A DNA stretch of 64,000 nucleotides from Gracilibacillus lacisalsi DSM 19029 (GTDB lineage Bacteria > Bacillota > Bacilli > Bacillales > Amphibacillaceae). The stretch spans positions 1 through 64,000 of the forward strand of contig NZ_KB898674.1 in the NCBI RefSeq assembly GCF_000377765.1, read 5' to 3'. Under the pieces are notes generated by a model that was not told where the DNA came from, ran no database searches, and saw only the letters and a program-made list of their open reading frames with translations. Of this stretch, positions 53,925 through 62,029 are shown in pieces. The translations under genes and the position numbers were made by a program. Position 1 is the stretch's first letter. The number at the start of each line of letters is the position of its first letter.

Positions 53925-54953
53925 TTAATTTTGAGAAAGCTCACGAATTGGATTGAACCACTCATCCTCTACCGGCACAAATCTTTCTTGATCTGATTTA
54001 GAGAATAAGCCAGATGCATCAGAGTCTTTTGGTACAAAGATATCTTCATTATTTGCCATTTCATCAGAGGCAAACACTTCTTGAATGAGATCATAGTCTT
54101 CTTGTCCCAATACATCCATATTGGCAACGAACGGGGCATTTAATACTGGTGTCACACTCATTAACATAAAATCACTACCAGTCACCGTATTAAATGGTTC
54201 TTCGGCATCATCTTTTACTCGATATACACTACCGACTGTGTTTTCTTCACCTTCTGCAACTTCCACATAGTTATTTACACAAGAATCACAAAACGCTGCA
54301 ACATCCGCACTATCATTTAATAAGTTCACAGCTGAACCTTGATGAGAACCACCAAACAATACTTGTGAGAAAAGCGGCCCGCCTTCCATTAAATCTTCTT
54401 CTGTTAAATCTTTATCAGCGAAATGTCCTATTATCGTTGAAGAAGGTACCACAAATCCAGATGTTGAACTGTTGGAAACAAAAGAAAATCTTGTATCTTC
54501 AATTGTATCTAGTGAAAACTCTCCATCCACTTTGAAGTCATCTTGATCTTCGACTTTGACTGCCAACCAGCTGTGATACATGGCGTCATCTAAAGTACCG
54601 GACGGACCAGTAGATACAACAATTGGCTGGATAGCATCATTTTGATCACTTGCTTCGATATACCCTTGCGCCCCCATAAACGCTACATCTGCATTATTAT
54701 TAACAATTGTTTCAATCGCAATTGCATAATCAGTCGTTAAATGATGTTCTACTTCTTTACCAGTTGCTTCAGCAATTTCATCACCAATTGCATCACGTGC
54801 TGTTTTCAAATCATTTCCAGACTCATTTGGATACCAGACAATATCAATGACATCATCCGAACCTGTTTCTTCCCCTTCTGCACTTTCTGAACAAGCTACT
54901 AACATGACGGTAACTACAAGGAACACAACACCAAGTAACCATTTCTTTTGCAT
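53925..54953 (-). CDS. phnD: Phosphonate/phosphite-binding lipoprotein (PhnD type)
   Basis: The ATG at 54953 has GGAGGG seven bases upstream and gives 342 residues with a lipoprotein signal ending in LVAC. The ligand-pocket phrase SNSSTSGFVVPSSTI matches the PhnD family, as does FGGSHQGSAVNLL. Two cysteines, FCDSC, are unusual for this family and might form a disulfide outside the cell. No phosphonatase, C-P lyase or phosphite dehydrogenase gene is nearby, so the true substrate is open. Confidence 0.9.
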   Translation of the reverse strand: MQKKWLLGVVFLVVTVMLVACSESAEGEETGSDDVIDIVWYPNESGNDLKTARDAIGDEIAEATGKEVEHHLTTDYAIAIETIVNNNADVAFMGAQGYIEASDQNDAIQPIVVSTGPSGTLDDAMYHSWLAVKVEDQDDFKVDGEFSLDTIEDTRFSFVSNSSTSGFVVPSSTIIGHFADKDLTEEDLMEGGPLFSQVLFGGSHQGSAVNLLNDSADVAAFCDSCVNNYVEVAEGEENTVGSVYRVKDDAEEPFNTVTGSDFMLMSVTPVLNAPFVANMDVLGQEDYDLIQEVFASDEMANNEDIFVPKDSDASGLFSKSDQERFVPVEDEWFNPIRELSQN

Positions 54954-55068
54954 CACATTTCCCTCCATGATTCATAAGTAGTTTTTTCATTTAACTGAGA
55001 AGTCTTCTACCTGAAGCTAGTCACATTAAATCATAAACCATGGTATTTTTGGACAAATTTACTATCTT

Positions 55069-55094
55069 TTCACATATAATTAAGAATGTTCACA
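55069..55094. promoter_or_regulatory. Possible Pho box upstream of phnD
   Basis: TTCACA, TTAAGA and TTCACA recur with spacings of 11 and 9 bases, resembling direct repeats of TTHAYA bound by PhoP. The second unit and second spacing are imperfect. The repeats read on the strand opposite to the gene. Confidence 0.3.
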
Positions 55095-55281
55095 TTATCT
55101 AAACAAAGTATTTACAAGTTATATTCAACTACAAACAATAAGAAAAACCGGCAAACCTCACCCGGTCCTGTCCAAAGTAGTTATTTTGACATGAATAATA
55201 GGCGTAACAACCGCTTCGGCTTGCCACAGGTTAAGAAAGCTCGAGAAGTGAGCAGTCACAAACGTTGTAGAACAGTTTCAT

Positions 55282-55491
55282 AGCGGAGGCCGTCCACTTC
55301 CACTCCTACGGGATAATTTTCTACTAAGATCCACTTCGGTAAGTGCTCTTTGCTTACCAAAGTTAGCTTAGGCGAAAATCCCGTGGAAAGGGAAGTGGAC
55401 AGCCGCAGTGATGGTTTCCTATACAAGCTATTTCAAAATGGCTACTCTGCTTACAAATGCGTTGATAACGCGGATGATATGCTTTCCTTAC
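55282..55491. repeat. Long-palindrome dispersed repeat, copy 2 (complete)
   Basis: This copy shows both outer arms: CGTCCACTTCC at about 55291 with GGAAGTGGAC at about 55390, then CGGGATAATTTTC with GAAAATCCCG. Together with an inner TTCGGTAAG and CTTACCAAA it makes a nested stem of about 110 bp. A non-palindromic tail of about 85 bp follows and is also conserved in copy 1. It ends just before the alsT terminator. Confidence 0.88.
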
Positions 55492-55495
55492 AAGT

Positions 55496-55554
55496 AAAAA
55501 AGCAGTCGATTTAGGAGTACAATTGAATCCGTTGTACTCGAAAGTCGAACTGCT
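55496..55554 (-). terminator. Intrinsic terminator of alsT
   Basis: AGCAGT and ACTGCT arms, with an inner GAGTACAA and TTGTACTC stem, end on the minus strand in TTTTTT. Confidence 0.85.
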
Positions 55555-55583
55555 TAACAGGCTAAAATAATGTTTTATTAATA

Positions 55584-57008
55584 TTATTTATTCTTCTCCT
55601 GTGCTCCCCACCAAGAAATGTTTTTTAAACCTTTAATATTCTTATAGTGGAATGTAGGATCTGTTCCTTGTTTTCTCTGTTTCACATAGTCTTGCAGTAC
55701 ATCCATTGCAATTTTACTCAATAATAAAATTGCAATTAAGTTGACTACAGCCATCATAGCCATAAACAGGTCTGCCATATCCCAAACAATCTGGATTGAG
55801 GCAAGTGAACCGAACATGACCATCCCTAAAACGACAACACGATAAACGTTAACCCATATTCCCTTTGGATTTAAGAAGCTGACATTCGTCTCACCATAAT
55901 AATAGTTACCAATTACAGAACTAAAGGCAAAGAAGAAGATCGTGATCGCTAAGAAAATTGATGCCCATTCACCGACATGTGCACTTAAGGCAACCTGTGT
56001 CAACTGAATACCATCTTCTGATGCTTGATGAAAATTATCATAGAGAATGATAATAAAGGCTGTTAAACTACAAATAACAATCGTGTCAAAAAATACAGCC
56101 AGCGATTGTACTAGTCCTTGTTTAACCGGGTGATTGACCCCTGCTGTTGCAGCTGCGTTAGGCGCACTACCCATACCACCTTCATTGGAAAAGAGCCCGC
56201 GACGGATTCCATACATCATCGCTGCACCGGCACCACCACCAAATACTTCTTCTAATCCAAATGCATTTTTTATGATCAGCATAAATACATCTGGAATAGC
56301 TGTAATATTGGTGAACACCACGTAAAGGCCAACAGCTATATATATTACTGCCATAATAGGTACAATCACTCCTGCAACAGAAGCAATACGTTTAATACCA
56401 CCAAAAATAATTAACCCCGCTAATACAACGAGTATAATACCTGTCCATACTTTATCAATATTAAACGCTTGTTCTACTGCAGCTGAAATCGTATTGGCTT
56501 GTACAGCATTAAAAATAAAGCCAAATGTAATGGTTATCAATATCGAGAATAAAATACCCATCCATTTCTGTCCTAAAGCTTTTTCCATATAATAAGCTGG
56601 CCCGCCTCTAAAACCATCTTTATCTGGAACCTTATAAACTTGAGCAAGTGTACTTTCGATAAATGCAGTTGCCATTCCAATTAATGCAATTACCCACATC
56701 CAGAACACAGCACCAGGTCCACCAATTGCAACGGCTAACGCTACACCAGCTAGGTTACCTGTCCCAACTCTTGACGCGATGGTAATACTGAATGCTTGGA
56801 AGGCATTGGTTCCTTTTTTACCACTTTGTTCAACTGCTTCTTCTGAAATAACTTTAAACATATCTCCGAATAAACGGAATTGAACAAATTTAGATCGAAG
56901 GGTAAAGAATATACCTGCACCTATCAGTAAGTAAATTAATACATAATCCCAAAGAATCAGATTACCCCATTCGACTATTTTGGAAGCTATCCATTCTAGT
57001 TTGTCCAT
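55584..57008 (-). CDS. alsT: Sodium/alanine symporter (AGCS family, AlsT-like)
   Basis: This 474-residue transporter has about 11 helices and imports alanine or glycine with sodium. The AGCS signature GTGNLAGVALAVAIGGPGAVFWMW is split here by my quoting only GTGNLAGVALA and GGPGAVFWMW. FRGGPAYYMEKALG and GLFSNEGGMGSAPNAAATA are further family hallmarks. The start follows GAGGAG. It stands alone between terminators. Na+-driven uptake fits a salt-tolerant host. Confidence 0.95.
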   Translation of the reverse strand: MDKLEWIASKIVEWGNLILWDYVLIYLLIGAGIFFTLRSKFVQFRLFGDMFKVISEEAVEQSGKKGTNAFQAFSITIASRVGTGNLAGVALAVAIGGPGAVFWMWVIALIGMATAFIESTLAQVYKVPDKDGFRGGPAYYMEKALGQKWMGILFSILITITFGFIFNAVQANTISAAVEQAFNIDKVWTGIILVVLAGLIIFGGIKRIASVAGVIVPIMAVIYIAVGLYVVFTNITAIPDVFMLIIKNAFGLEEVFGGGAGAAMMYGIRRGLFSNEGGMGSAPNAAATAGVNHPVKQGLVQSLAVFFDTIVICSLTAFIIILYDNFHQASEDGIQLTQVALSAHVGEWASIFLAITIFFFAFSSVIGNYYYGETNVSFLNPKGIWVNVYRVVVLGMVMFGSLASIQIVWDMADLFMAMMAVVNLIAILLLSKIAMDVLQDYVKQRKQGTDPTFHYKNIKGLKNISWWGAQEKNK

Positions 57009-57052
57009 GATGTTCCACTCCTCTCCTACGAAAACTATCCCCCAAATTACAT

Positions 57053-57081
57053 AATATAATACACTTTCTCTAAAAAAACAA
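57053..57081 (-). promoter_or_regulatory. Promoter of alsT
   Basis: On the minus strand TTGTTT and TATATT are 17 bp apart, about 45 bp before the alsT start. Confidence 0.65.
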
Positions 57082-57085
57082 GTGA

Positions 57086-57114
57086 ATCCCTTATCCAGTA
57101 GATGGACAAGGGAT
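57086..57114 (-). terminator. Terminator of the SRPBCC gene
   Basis: ATCCCTTATCC and GGACAAGGGAT form an 11-bp stem with one mismatch. On the minus strand a T run follows after six bases; that T run overlaps the alsT -35. Confidence 0.7.
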
Positions 57115-57120
57115 ATGTAG

Positions 57121-57576
57121 CTACTTTGAAACAGCTTGCTCTTTCATCAACCTGTTTGCAACAGACTCTGTAAATTCAATCGTTGTCTTTGGAACTACCG
57201 ACTTTAATACACTATTAATCATCGGTGCCATCATGCCTCCTGCAGATATAGATAAACATCCTGTAACATTCGTTCTTTCAGAAGTAATTTTCTCTGCTTG
57301 AAAATAACCGCTTCCTTCTAAGTTTTCACTTATTCCCTTCAATTTAAACCTGACACTAGTTGGTGCCACCCATTCTATTATATTTACTTTGAGTCCTATC
57401 TTCTTTTGGACCTTGCCAACGTCACCTTTAAAATGCCATGTTGATTGATGCTCATCAATAATCTTGTGGTCGATATACCCCGGGGCTAACGGTGCCCACC
57501 TGTTTATATCACTGACAAATTCCCAGACCTTCTCAATCGGTAAATCCAATTGGACAAAATGTGTACCATTCGGCAT
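57121..57576 (-). CDS. SRPBCC-family (CoxG-like) protein
   Basis: This 151-residue helix-grip protein belongs to the START/SRPBCC superfamily. It begins with LPIEKVWEFVSDINRWAPLAPGY, typical of CoxG and polyketide-cyclase-like members. The hydrophobic pocket could carry a lipid or quinone-like ligand. In other bacteria CoxG takes part in membrane anchoring of CO dehydrogenase, but none of that system is seen here. It diverges from the cytochrome bd genes, which may hint at a shared theme. Function is unknown. Confidence 0.82.
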   Translation of the reverse strand: MPNGTHFVQLDLPIEKVWEFVSDINRWAPLAPGYIDHKIIDEHQSTWHFKGDVGKVQKKIGLKVNIIEWVAPTSVRFKLKGISENLEGSGYFQAEKITSERTNVTGCLSISAGGMMAPMINSVLKSVVPKTTIEFTESVANRLMKEQAVSK

Positions 57577-57718
57577 TTAAATCCCTCCTTATCATTTCAT
57601 ATGTAGGACTTTGAACAATCATTCACATTTTTACGTTTAATTTATGTAAAAAAAGGTATATTCCTTCCTAAGGAGTTATACACTACCAATAGCTTATTGC
57701 TAATCGGAGGATACTACC

Positions 57719-57814
57719 ATGTATAAGAAGCAGGAATACTGGTTAATTATTTTAGCTTTTTTTGTTGCCTTGGTGATCGGTTTATCATTACTCGGACGTA
57801 TTCTTTCAGGATGA
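57719..57814 (+). CDS. 31-residue single-helix protein upstream of cydA
   Basis: This short gene has a clear ribosome site, GGAGG, seven bases before the ATG. It encodes MYKKQEYWLIILAFF and ends GLSLLGRILSG. A basic front of four residues precedes one membrane helix, so the N-terminus should lie inside. The stop is 12 bp before the cydA ATG, so it is cotranscribed. I do not recognise it. Tiny one-helix subunits such as CydX, CydH and CydS stabilise cytochrome bd in other species, and this may be such a subunit. Confidence 0.75.
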   Translation: MYKKQEYWLIILAFFVALVIGLSLLGRILSG

Positions 57815-57826
57815 GAGGGAGTAACT

Positions 57827-59164
57827 ATGGAAAGTGAACAAGCTGTCTTTTACAGTCGACTATTAACCGAATTAACACTTTCATTCCACATTATTTATGC
57901 AACGATTGGTGTAGGAATTCCTTTTCTTATATTTCTCGCGCAGTGGCTTGGCATAAAGAAACAGGATGAGCACTACATTCTATTAGCCAGAAGATGGACA
58001 AGAGGTTTCGTTATCACTGTTGCTGTTGGAGTCGTAACAGGGACTGCAATTGGCTTACAACTTAACTTGCTATGGCCTACCTTTATGGAGTTAGCAGGTC
58101 ATGTAATAGCACTCCCTTTGTTCATGGAAACATTCGCCTTCTTCTTTGAGGCTATTTTTCTTGGGATTTATCTATATACGTGGGACAGATTTCGTGATCA
58201 ACGCAAGCATATGTTACTTTTAGTTCCTGTAGCAATAGGAGCTTCTTTTTCTGCCGTTTTTATTACGATGGTCAATGCCTTTATGAATGCACCCCAAGGA
58301 TTTGAATTAATGAATGGCGAACTCATTAATGTTGAACCGCTTGTTGCCATGTTTAATCCTGCCATGCCGACAAAAGTTGCACATGTTGTGGCAACGGCAT
58401 ATATGACGTCAGCATTTGTATTAGCGGCAATTGGCGCCTTTCGCCTATTAAAAGGTTCTAACCATATCTACCACAAAAAAGCCCTTTTACTGACACTGAA
58501 AGTTGGACTAGTATTCTCGATTGCTTCTGCTATTATCGGAGATTTTGCTGGTAAATACCTCGCAGAATATCAACCAGAAAAGTTGGCAGCAATGGAATGG
58601 CACTTTGAAACGGAAGAACAAGCATCACTTACATTGCTCGGATTTTTAGCCAATGGTGAAGAGATTAAATTCTCAATAGAAGTTCCTTATGCATTAAGTA
58701 TTCTTGCTCATGGCGATCCAAATGCAGAAGTAATTGGCTTAGATCAGTTTGCGGAAGATGAAATCCCTCCGCTCTACATCCACTATTTATTTAACATAAT
58801 GGTTGTGATCGGTATGATTACGATGATAATCGCATTATTTTACATTGTAGGTAATGCCTTAAACAGAACATTTATCAGGAACAGATTTTTTCTATGGCTG
58901 ATCGTTAGTTCAGGGCCATTATCCATGATAGCTATTGAAGCTGGATGGTGGTTAGCTGAAGTTGGCAGACAGCCATGGGTATTACGCGGCATCTTACGGA
59001 CAGAAAATGCTGCTACGACAAGTAACCATGTTGATTTCATGCTTCTACTCTTTATTGGATTATATCTGGTACTCGGGTTAGCAAGTGTTATTGTCTTAAC
59101 CCGAATGTTTAAAAATAATCCGGTAGAGCGAGAACTATTGGATCAACAAAGAAACGGAGGGTGA
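57827..59164 (+). CDS. cydA: Cytochrome bd-type quinol oxidase subunit I (YthA-like)
   Basis: This is the heme-bearing subunit of a terminal quinol oxidase. The 445 residues include His21, a candidate heme ligand, in LSFHIIYATIGVG. His186 is in AHVVATAYM, at the E. coli position number. Glu101 and Glu109 are in the proton-channel phrase METFAFFFEAIF, and GRQPW is at 380-384. The quinone loop is short, as in the cyanide-insensitive or YthA type. GGGAG precedes the ATG. The oxidase gives respiration at low oxygen. Confidence 0.94.
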   Translation: MESEQAVFYSRLLTELTLSFHIIYATIGVGIPFLIFLAQWLGIKKQDEHYILLARRWTRGFVITVAVGVVTGTAIGLQLNLLWPTFMELAGHVIALPLFMETFAFFFEAIFLGIYLYTWDRFRDQRKHMLLLVPVAIGASFSAVFITMVNAFMNAPQGFELMNGELINVEPLVAMFNPAMPTKVAHVVATAYMTSAFVLAAIGAFRLLKGSNHIYHKKALLLTLKVGLVFSIASAIIGDFAGKYLAEYQPEKLAAMEWHFETEEQASLTLLGFLANGEEIKFSIEVPYALSILAHGDPNAEVIGLDQFAEDEIPPLYIHYLFNIMVVIGMITMIIALFYIVGNALNRTFIRNRFFLWLIVSSGPLSMIAIEAGWWLAEVGRQPWVLRGILRTENAATTSNHVDFMLLLFIGLYLVLGLASVIVLTRMFKNNPVERELLDQQRNGG

Positions 59165-59169
59165 ACTAC

Positions 59170-60186
59170 ATGTCCTATGAAATCATCGGTATTGTAGTGC
59201 TCTGGCTATTTTTATTCGGATATATTATCGTGGCCTCGATCGACTTTGGAGCAGGGTTCTTTCATGCCTATAGTGTCTTAACTAATAAACATCACATTAT
59301 AAGTAAAATTGTCCAACGCTACCTTTCACCTGTCTGGGAGGTTACCAATGTTTTTCTTGTCTTTTTCTTCGTTGGCATTGTAGGATTCTTTCCAAGTACA
59401 GCTTATTATTACGGAACCATCCTATTAGTACCTGCCAGTTTATCACTCATCCTTTTAGCGATTAGAGGTGCTTATTATGCCTTCACCACTTACGGCAAAT
59501 TAAGAAGTAAGTTTTGGACCTACTTATATGGTTTTTCTGGTTTATTCATCCCTGCTTCGCTTTCGATCGTATTAACCATTTCCGAAGGTGGATTTGTTGA
59601 AGAAAATAATAACGAACTTTCCTTACAATATGCTACTTTGTTTACGAGTCCGTTGACATGGAGTATTGTGATTTTAAGTTTAACTTCTGTTCTTTATATT
59701 TCCGCTGTTTTTCTTACTTGGTATGCTAATAAGGCAAAAGATCAACCAGCAACAGATCTATTAAGAAAATACGCATTAATATGGGCAGGTCCTGCTATTA
59801 TAACGGCTACTGGGATTATCGTTGAGTTGCGGACCCATAATCCAGTTCATTTTCAAAGAATGCTTGATCTTTGGTGGATGTTTGCACTTTCGGGAATTTT
59901 GTTTATCGCAACCATCTATTTAATTTGGCAGAAGAAATCTTATGGTCTAGCTTTTTTCTTACTTACGGGTCAATTTTTTATTGCTTTCTATGCTTATGGA
60001 ATCTCACATTATCCTTACTTGCTTTATCCATATTTAACAATAGATGAAGGCTTCACAAGTGAAGGAATGGCTATTGCTTTAATCACCGCTTTTATTGCAG
60101 GATTCTGCTTATTAATTCCTTCCTTATGGTTATTATTACGTCTATTTCTTTTCAACAAGGATTACGTAGAAGGGAAAATAAAGTGA
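59170..60186 (+). CDS. cydB: Cytochrome bd-type quinol oxidase subunit II (YthB-like)
   Basis: The ATG at 59170 follows GGAGGG and gives 338 residues with eight or nine helices. The family opening YEIIGIVVLWLFLFGYIIVA and SIDFGAGFFHAY is present, the latter being the usual DGFDLG-like region in altered form. It starts five bases after the cydA stop. It pairs with CydA to form the oxidase core. No cydCD assembly genes lie in the window. Confidence 0.93.
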   Translation: MSYEIIGIVVLWLFLFGYIIVASIDFGAGFFHAYSVLTNKHHIISKIVQRYLSPVWEVTNVFLVFFFVGIVGFFPSTAYYYGTILLVPASLSLILLAIRGAYYAFTTYGKLRSKFWTYLYGFSGLFIPASLSIVLTISEGGFVEENNNELSLQYATLFTSPLTWSIVILSLTSVLYISAVFLTWYANKAKDQPATDLLRKYALIWAGPAIITATGIIVELRTHNPVHFQRMLDLWWMFALSGILFIATIYLIWQKKSYGLAFFLLTGQFFIAFYAYGISHYPYLLYPYLTIDEGFTSEGMAIALITAFIAGFCLLIPSLWLLLRLFLFNKDYVEGKIK

Positions 60187-60218
60187 GACATATTGTCACC
60201 AAAAAAGGAGGAATCAAT

Positions 60219-60317
60219 ATGAACGAATTTCTATACTTTTATGCTCCCTTTATTATCTTAATCATCAGTATTTTATTTACATTCTGGTTCGTTGCGAAAA
60301 ACAATAAAATAAAGTAA
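60219..60317 (+). CDS. cydS: CydS-like small subunit of cytochrome bd oxidase
   Basis: This 32-residue protein, MNEFLYFYAPFIILI followed by FTFWFVAKNNKIK, has one membrane helix and a basic end. The FLxxYAP start and the FW near the helix end resemble the CydS subunit known from Geobacillus cytochrome bd. A strong AAAGGAGG lies before the ATG and the gap after cydB is 32 bp. CydS there fills a channel and stabilises heme. The identification rests on my memory of that sequence and on context. Confidence 0.85.
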   Translation: MNEFLYFYAPFIILIISILFTFWFVAKNNKIK

Positions 60318-60350
60318 AAAACCAGGCTGTTAACTCTTAAGCCTGGTTTT
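60318..60350. terminator. Bidirectional terminator between cyd and tyrS
   Basis: AAAACCAGGCT and AGCCTGGTTTT form a perfect 11-bp stem with an 11-base loop, between convergent cydS and tyrS. Confidence 0.9.
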
Positions 60351-60361
60351 ATCTTCAATCA

Positions 60362-61633
60362 TTAAAATCGAATTAAGAAGTATTTCTTCTTCCCTCTTCT
60401 AATAATCGTGAATTTATCTTCGATTCGATCTTCCTCTGTTAATTGATGCGTTAATTCTTGATTTCTAATTCCATTAATGTAGATGGCACCATTCTTAATA
60501 TCTTCACGTGCTTGACGCTTGGAAGATGAAATATTAGCTTCCACCAATAAATCAATTAAACCAATTTCTTTATTTTCGATAGTCACAGAAGGTACATCTT
60601 TAAACCCTTGCTCAATTTCAGCAGCATTCAAGCTTGTTAAATCCCCACTAAATAAAGCTGCTGTGATTTTCTGTGCTTGTTTTAACGCTTCTTCACCATG
60701 AACCAGTTTGGTCATTTCTTCTGCTAAGCGTTTATGCGGGATACGTTGCTCTGGAGCTTCTTCTAACTCTTTCTCCAGAGCTGCTATTTCATCAAAATCG
60801 ATAAACGTAAAGTATTTAATAAACCGGATTACATCACGATCATCGGTATTAATCCAGAATTGGTAAAATTCATATGGTGTTGTTTTCTCAGGATCAAGCC
60901 ATACTGCTCCACCAGCAGTTTTCCCGAATTTGGTTCCATCGCTCTTTGTAATCAAAGGTACTGTTAAACCGTATACTTCTGCTTCTTCTTCGTTGTTTTC
61001 AAATCGTTTACGACGGATTAGCTCCATCCCTGCTGTAATGTTCCCCCATTGATCACTACCACCTATTTGCAGTGTGCAGTTTTCTTTTTCGTAAAGATTC
61101 AGAAAGTCGAACGATTGCAGCATCATGTAACTAAACTCTGTAAAGGAAAGTCCGCCTTCCAATCTGGATTCTACAGAATCTTTAGCCAACATATAGTTGA
61201 TACTGAAGTGTTTACCGATGTCACGCAAAAATTCAATGAAGGTCAAACTCGCTAGCCATTCATGATTGTTACGAGCTACAGCACTATTTTCCCCTTGATC
61301 GAAATTTAAGATGCTTGCCAGCTGTTCTTTAATTTTTTCACTGAATCCTTTTACTACTTCTGGGCTATTTAAGGATCTTTCTGTTGAACGGCCGCTTGGA
61401 TCACCTATTAAGCCTGTTCCACCACCAATTAGAGCAATTGGACGATGACCAGCTTTTTGGAACCTTTTCAACATTAAAACCGGTAACAGGTGTCCAATAT
61501 GTAAGCTGTCAGCTGTCGGATCAAAGCCACAGTATAAGGTAACAATATTGTTATCTAAATGTTTTCTTAAACCGTCATCATCAGTTGTCTGTTGAATCAG
61601 GTCTCTTTTTGCTAATTCATCTAAAATATGCAT
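60362..61633 (-). CDS. tyrS: Tyrosyl-tRNA synthetase
   Basis: This class I synthetase charges tRNA-Tyr. I start at the ATG at 61633, giving 423 residues beginning MHILDELAKRDLIQQ; the longer frame runs through the T-box terminator. The HIGH motif is in DSLHIGHLLPV and the KMSKS equivalent is KFGKTAGG. YCGFDPTADS, SDQWGNI and a C-terminal S4-like RNA-binding domain complete it. It is controlled by the T-box leader. In B. subtilis it is the neighbour of rpsD. Confidence 0.97.
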   Translation of the reverse strand: MHILDELAKRDLIQQTTDDDGLRKHLDNNIVTLYCGFDPTADSLHIGHLLPVLMLKRFQKAGHRPIALIGGGTGLIGDPSGRSTERSLNSPEVVKGFSEKIKEQLASILNFDQGENSAVARNNHEWLASLTFIEFLRDIGKHFSINYMLAKDSVESRLEGGLSFTEFSYMMLQSFDFLNLYEKENCTLQIGGSDQWGNITAGMELIRRKRFENNEEEAEVYGLTVPLITKSDGTKFGKTAGGAVWLDPEKTTPYEFYQFWINTDDRDVIRFIKYFTFIDFDEIAALEKELEEAPEQRIPHKRLAEEMTKLVHGEEALKQAQKITAALFSGDLTSLNAAEIEQGFKDVPSVTIENKEIGLIDLLVEANISSSKRQAREDIKNGAIYINGIRNQELTHQLTEEDRIEDKFTIIRRGKKKYFLIRF

Positions 61634-61673
61634 TTTAATAAACACTCCTTTTTTGTTAGTAAAAAAATCCATA

Positions 61674-61915
61674 AAAAAAACTCCTCCCTCAAATAAGGGA
61701 CGAGATATTCGCGGTACCACCCTTGTTGCAATTCCAATGAACTGCCACTTAAGGAAATAACGATGCAGACCACACCGTCTTCATTGATCATGAAGATACT
61801 CCAGAACGTAATTCATGATAAGGCTATTTACTGACTTGCACCAACCGCCAGCTCTCTAAAAAAGGGAACCTTACACTACTTCAATCCTTCATAGTATTAT
61901 GGATGTTTAATTGTT
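61674..61915 (-). promoter_or_regulatory. Tyrosine T-box leader of tyrS
   Basis: On the minus strand the conserved T-box sequence GGGTGGTACCGCG lies at 61710-61722. The terminator stem CTCGTCCCT with AGGGAGGAG (61681-61704) and a run of T residues follow. Upstream, GAATTACGTTC presents a TAC codon at 61808-61810, the tyrosine specifier. Uncharged tRNA-Tyr should stabilise the antiterminator and let transcription enter tyrS. Confidence 0.95.
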
Positions 61916-61921
61916 ATATCA

Positions 61922-61950
61922 TTAATAGCATATTCGTAATAAAAATGCAA
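61922..61950 (-). promoter_or_regulatory. Promoter of the tyrS T-box transcript
   Basis: On the minus strand TTGCAT and TATTAA are 17 bp apart, just upstream of the T-box stem I. Confidence 0.6.
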
Positions 61951-61991
61951 TATTTTTTTGGCAATTTTATAACAAAACTGATTGACTGTTG

Positions 61992-62000
61992 TGCTATAAT
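61992..62000 (+). promoter_or_regulatory. Extended -10 promoter of the penicillin-binding protein gene
   Basis: TGCTATAAT carries the TGn extension and a perfect -10, 30 bp before the start. No good -35 is seen at 17 bp, consistent with extended -10 promoters. Confidence 0.55.
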
Positions 62001-62029
62001 ATGTAGTGGATTATTTAGGAGGGTATCGA

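Larger units (their letters stand above)
54954..55583. other. Gap between phnD and alsT
   Basis: This gap holds a possible Pho box, long-palindrome repeat copy 2 and the alsT terminator. The frame at 55086-55283 has no ribosome site and no recognisable content, so I leave it out. Confidence 0.65.

Noticed and set aside
55086-55283. 65-residue frame in the phnD-alsT gap
   Set aside because: It has no ribosome site, no recognisable motif and runs into the long-palindrome repeat.
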